45,936 bases of DNA from Linderina pennispora (Eukaryota > Kickxellomycota > Kickxellomycetes > Kickxellales > Kickxellaceae). The notes beneath the pieces are model-generated. The model was not told the DNA's origin, searched no databases, and was given only the letters and a program-made list of their open reading frames with translations. Both the position numbers and the translations under genes were made by a program. Location: NCBI RefSeq assembly GCF_002104995.1, contig NW_024468314.1, forward strand, positions 1 to 45,936, written 5' to 3'. Shown here one piece after another: positions 42,252-45,936 of the stretch. Position 1 is the stretch's first letter. The number at the start of each line of letters is the position of its first letter.

Positions 42252-44626
42252 TTAGAGAGAAAGGGATGCTAGCTCGTCGGCGGCCTTGGTTACCTCGTCA
42301 ATGTCCATCGCCTTGAGCATCATTGCCTTTGCATCCATCTTCAGGTGCGGGCCGCAGTTCAACATGGTATCCCACAGAAGCTTGACATCCTCAACCGACT
42401 GATCCAGCTCGCGGGTCCACTCGCTCAGCAGACAGCCGGACTGCCAGTGTTTTCAATGCCTTCTTGCACCGGCGGATCTGGCGCAGCAGGATGCTTGTCA
42501 CAATCACCATGCTGATGAACGAGCTGGACTCGTACCGGTCGACCGGGATATCGCTGTTGCTCCGCAGCGATCCAGCCAGAGAATGTGCCGACCAGACGCA
42601 CACCTTCCATGACTCGGGCTCGGTATCGTCAGCAACCAGTCCCTGCCCCACACCACCAAATGCTGCCTTGAAGGCCTGTCGGAGCGCATGCTCCTTTGGA
42701 TCGGCCATACCATCCTGATCGGCCAGTAGCTCGGGCGGACGGTCAAACTCGGTGAAGAACGAGCGGCGGTTGGCTGAGTGCAGGATGATTATGGCCGAAT
42801 ATATGTTGCACTGTAGGGCCAGACAGCGCAGCCGCAGGGCATGCTGGGCGTAGTCTGCATCGCCAAACCTTGCAGCTGGGTCGCCGAACCTGCAATGGTC
42901 CTCGTGCAGCGACTCGGGTTTCTTGACGCGGTCGAGCAGGGACGCGCAGTTTCTGGTCGCAGATCTGGAACTCGGCATACTCGGAGACGACCTCAACATT
43001 GCGGCTTACTGCAATCACCAGATGCTCGGAGCCTGGCGTTGGGCTCAGGAAGTCGACAGCGGGAATGGCCGCTCCGCCAGGTCTTCCTCGGTCGATCTTG
43101 GCAGCCTTGGCATTGTACAGGAACCTGGCGATCCGGCTGTCAACCGCAATCAGTTCACAGAGCAGCGCAAACGAGTGCGATATTGCTCCAGTGACAGCCG
43201 TCGGGTCGGTAGGCTGGGTGCTGGTGCTGGTGCTGCTGCTCTGCGACTCGACAGATTTCTCCCTGCGCCGCTCAATTCGTGCCGATGGGGACAGCGGGAA
43301 GTCGACGTCTATCCACTCCGAGTCGGCACACGGCGACCGCACATACATCACCGACTCAGGAATCATGGCTGGGCGGCCCTGGAAAAACGACGATTGAAGT
43401 CGCCGTGGATGATACACCAGAAGGTCCTGCGCTTTGTCTCTGCATCGACCCACTCGTCCCAGGTCTTCGCCTTCTTGGTTTTGTACAGGTCGATCTCGTG
43501 CCATCCCAGTTTGATAATGGTGCCAATTGCCACCGACATCAGCGCCGAGAACGACGTTGCTCGCTCATGGCGCATCTCGGTAATGTAGAGAAAGAAGACG
43601 GCATGAATCACATCGATTGTCGGGGTCTCGATGGCAAATAGGATGCGCGCCTTGACGTTATCGATAAGCTGCTGCGCGTCAATGTGGTTGTAGGCACCTG
43701 ACTTGATATACGGAGCTGACAGGGCTTTGATGATGTCGATGAGGAGCGGATTGACGTCGCCAGCAACAACTCGTCGGATAAATGTGGACGGATGGAAAAC
43801 GGGCAAAAATGCGTAGATGTAATCAAAGAACGCCAGCAGTGCCTCTCGTGTGTCGGCGTCCACCTTGTCCGAGAAAAAGTCCTCGACCAGGGATCCAATC
43901 GGCGGTGGAGCGACGATTCCTTCCGACAGGCTGCTGCACTCAGACGCAGGTGTGTTTGGTTCGGCAACGACAGTCTTGCCCGGCGACAGCGCTTCAGAGC
44001 CAACTGACTTTTCTGGGCTGCTGTCGCGCACGCTATTTGGCTTGCTAGTGTCAGGGGCCAAGAGGTTCGACAGATCTGCGGCAGAGGGCTTGTGCTTGAT
44101 TGTCTTCTTCACTGGCTGCGCGGCGGCTGATATCTGGGCGTGGGTCCTGGGCTTTGGTCCACGCCGCTTCATTTTCCGCCATTGGCACCGGATGTCCCTC
44201 TTTGTGCAGCTGTTGCAGGGGTTGCCACCCTCACACTTTATACGCTTCGAGTGGCACCAATCGCATGCCTGGGTCCGCCTCTGCTTACGCACCAGCCCTG
44301 CTGAATCGGCGCTCGTCCTGGGGTGGCTGGTTGGGGATGTTTGCGGGGCACCCGTCTTTTGCATAAACAGATAGGGCATGGCATATCCCGGTATCATGTC
44401 ACTAGCGTAGGGGTGGTGTCGGTAGTCTGCTGCTAGCGTCTCGAGCTCAACCGCACTGCACCGGTCGGTGCAGCAGGTTGTCTGCCAGATGAGCCCTGGG
44501 CGGATGCTGATGCTGATTCTGGTTCTGGATTTGGTTCTGGCTCTGGTGCTGTAGCATGGGCGACTGCCTGAACTCTGCCACTTTATCCGCACTATTCGCG
44601 CGGCGGCGGGGTATCGATTCATTCAT
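42252..44626 (-). CDS. Zn2Cys6 fungal transcription factor
   Basis: A Gal4-type cluster, CDWCHSKRIKCEGGNPC plus NSCTKRDIRC, sits near residue 110. It is followed by basic text (KMKRRGPKPRT) and, further on, the fungal-specific transcription factor domain (LLAFFDYIYAFLPVFHPSTF, ATSFSALMSVAIGTIIKLGW, then DEWVDAETKRRTFWCIIHGD). The true start is probably 44626 (MNESIPRRRANSADK), one base out of phase with the cluster; the break lies near 44455. Other breaks are near 43390, 42935 and 42425. The restored end reads IDEVTKAADELASLSL at 42252. No intron is needed. Target genes cannot be told from the sequence. A paralogue follows directly upstream on the same strand. Confidence 0.8.
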
Positions 44627-44891
44627 GTCAAATGGTGGTGGTGGTAGTGGTGGTGGTGGAGAGTATTGCTCAAAGTGGGAGTGGAAAATTTTGCGTGTGA
44701 AAGAGGAGAAAAGGGGGAGTGCGGGGAGAAGATATACGCCCGGACTGATGCATGCCGGTTTGAAGAAGCTAAAAAAAAAAAAAGCGTACTATGCGGAATC
44801 ATACACATCGTGGTGGCGTCAGCCATGCGTGCCTGAACTTTTCAAGAACATTAGCAACTGGCTGCTATTTATAAGAGTGAAAATTCGAAAA
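44627..44891. other. Short spacer between tandem regulators
   Basis: This 265-nt spacer between the two minus-strand regulator genes contains a GGTGGT microsatellite (44634-44660) and a run of A (44770-44782). It should hold the promoter of the 42252-44626 gene and the 3' end of the upstream one. Confidence 0.4.
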
Positions 44892-45936
44892 TCAGCGTGT
44901 GCCGTGGACCTCCGTTGTGGTGGTCGCTTTTGCAATATCCATTGATAGCAGCATGTCGGTCATGTCGGTTGTCGTCCATATCAGGTTGAAGCCCTGTAGT
45001 TTCCTCCACAGCACCCGTGTTTCCTCAACGCACCGCTCTAGCTCCTCCTGCCACTCTTCCAGAGACATTTGGGAGTCCCTGCCGGTCCCAAGTGCAGTCT
45101 TGCATATGTTTATCTGTCGCAACAGCACGCTCGATACAATAAACAGGCACTGTGCGGACGCATATGTGATGCGGGTGTGCGGAAGATCGCTGTTGCGCTC
45201 GATGAATCGCGCAAGCTTGTGTGCATATTCGACACACACCTTCCATGACTCGGGCTCAATGTCGTTAGCCAGCAGGCTCTGGCTCCAGGTTGCACCGAAC
45301 CGCTTCTTGAGCAGCAGACGCTTTCTCAAGTCATCAGGGCTCATGCTCTCGGGCTGCATTTCGGGCGGGCAATCGAACTCGGCGAAGAATGACTGTCGGT
45401 TCGACGAGTGCAGCAGGATGAGCACGGCGCAGACAAAGCATTGCAGTACCAAGTACCGAACACGCACCGGGAACTGGCCATACATGGTGTTCCGGAGGCA
45501 GCCTTCTTCTGACGCCCTGTCCATGAACTGCTCTGGTGACTGGACCTGCGTATAGAACGTGCACAGGCGGTCCGAGTACTTCTGAAACTCTGGGTACTCC
45601 GAGATGAGCCGTGCTTTGCGGCGGATCGGGTAAGCCAGTATTCCCTTGCTGGGCAGCTTTTCCAGAAAGTTGGCTGCTGGGAACGGCCGCTCTGAAAGCC
45701 CGTACTTGTCTCGGTCGTATACCCCTGTCTTGGCATCCCAGAGGAAGCGGACGATGCGACAGTTGTTTGAGCCCAGCTCGATGATCTTGGCGTAGGAATG
45801 TGACATGGCACCGCTGACAACGGTGCGGGTCTCTGTCAGCAGCTTGGGGACGATGGTGTCGACACCAAGTCTGTAGGTTCTGTATCCTCTGCTGGCTGCC
45901 TACATTTGGGCGTGTAGTCTGCAAGTCGATATCGTT
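44892..45936 (-). CDS. Second Zn2Cys6-type regulator, C-terminal part only
   Basis: The gene enters from beyond the right edge and stops at 44892. About 348 residues are visible, with one break near 45845. They align with the C-terminal half of the neighbouring regulator: GAMSHSYAKIIELGSNNCRI against GAISHSFALLCELIAVDSRI, then LHSSNRQSFFAEFDCPPEM against LHSANRRSFFTEFDRPPEL, and EPESWKVCVEYAHKLA against EPESWKVCVWSAHSLA. The DNA-binding cluster would lie outside the window. Tandem orientation and shared blocks indicate an old local duplication. Confidence 0.7.

Overview
The window looks like nuclear DNA of a filamentous early-diverging fungus. I would place it near Kickxellales (Coemansia-like), but only by general resemblance. 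The support is short GT-AG introns of about 70-130 nt with TACTAAC-type branch points, fungal-only families (FunK1 kinases, Zn2Cys6 regulators, a PacC/Rim101-type zinc-finger protein, VAC8), and strong G/C-ending codon use in the housekeeping genes.

Left arm (1-14.45 kb): compact conserved genes. In order they are a PH-domain protein, VAC8 (armadillo-repeat vacuole protein), an unrecognised 93-residue protein, NOT3/5 of the CCR4-NOT complex, OTU1/YOD1 deubiquitinase, SUP35/eRF3, the gamma-tubulin complex protein GCP3/Spc98, and MAK16 (60S ribosome biogenesis).

Central accessory block (about 14.45-30.0 kb): gene-poor, with longer spacers and weaker G/C bias. It holds an intact, intronless 857-residue Fanzor nuclease (eukaryotic TnpB/OMEGA relative) on the minus strand, tail to tail with MAK16. 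It also holds two FunK1 fungal-type protein kinases with endonuclease-like N-terminal halves. The second FunK1 gene carries three tandem copies of a 516-517 bp two-exon module. A minus-strand gene of unknown function and long spacers complete the block.

Right arm (30.0-45.9 kb): conserved genes resume. They are GDT1/TMEM165-like Golgi cation transporter, a possible Sld7/MTBP-type replication factor, a mitochondrial adenylate kinase with an intron inside the P-loop, an AGC kinase of the Fpk1/Kin82/nrc-2 (flippase kinase) type, a coiled-coil protein, a PacC/Rim101-like regulator followed by a further long coding segment, and two tandem Zn2Cys6 regulators, the second running off the window.

Many genes that must be functional in a living fungus (SUP35, NOT3/5, VAC8, the Fpk1-type kinase) show single-base frame breaks, several of them in homopolymers. 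I read most of these as assembly indels, not pseudogenes. The Fanzor, GCP3, MAK16, OTU1, GDT1, adenylate kinase and first FunK1 genes read through cleanly. The most interesting objects are the Fanzor locus with possible guide-RNA structures downstream, and the FunK1 pair with its exon-module amplification.
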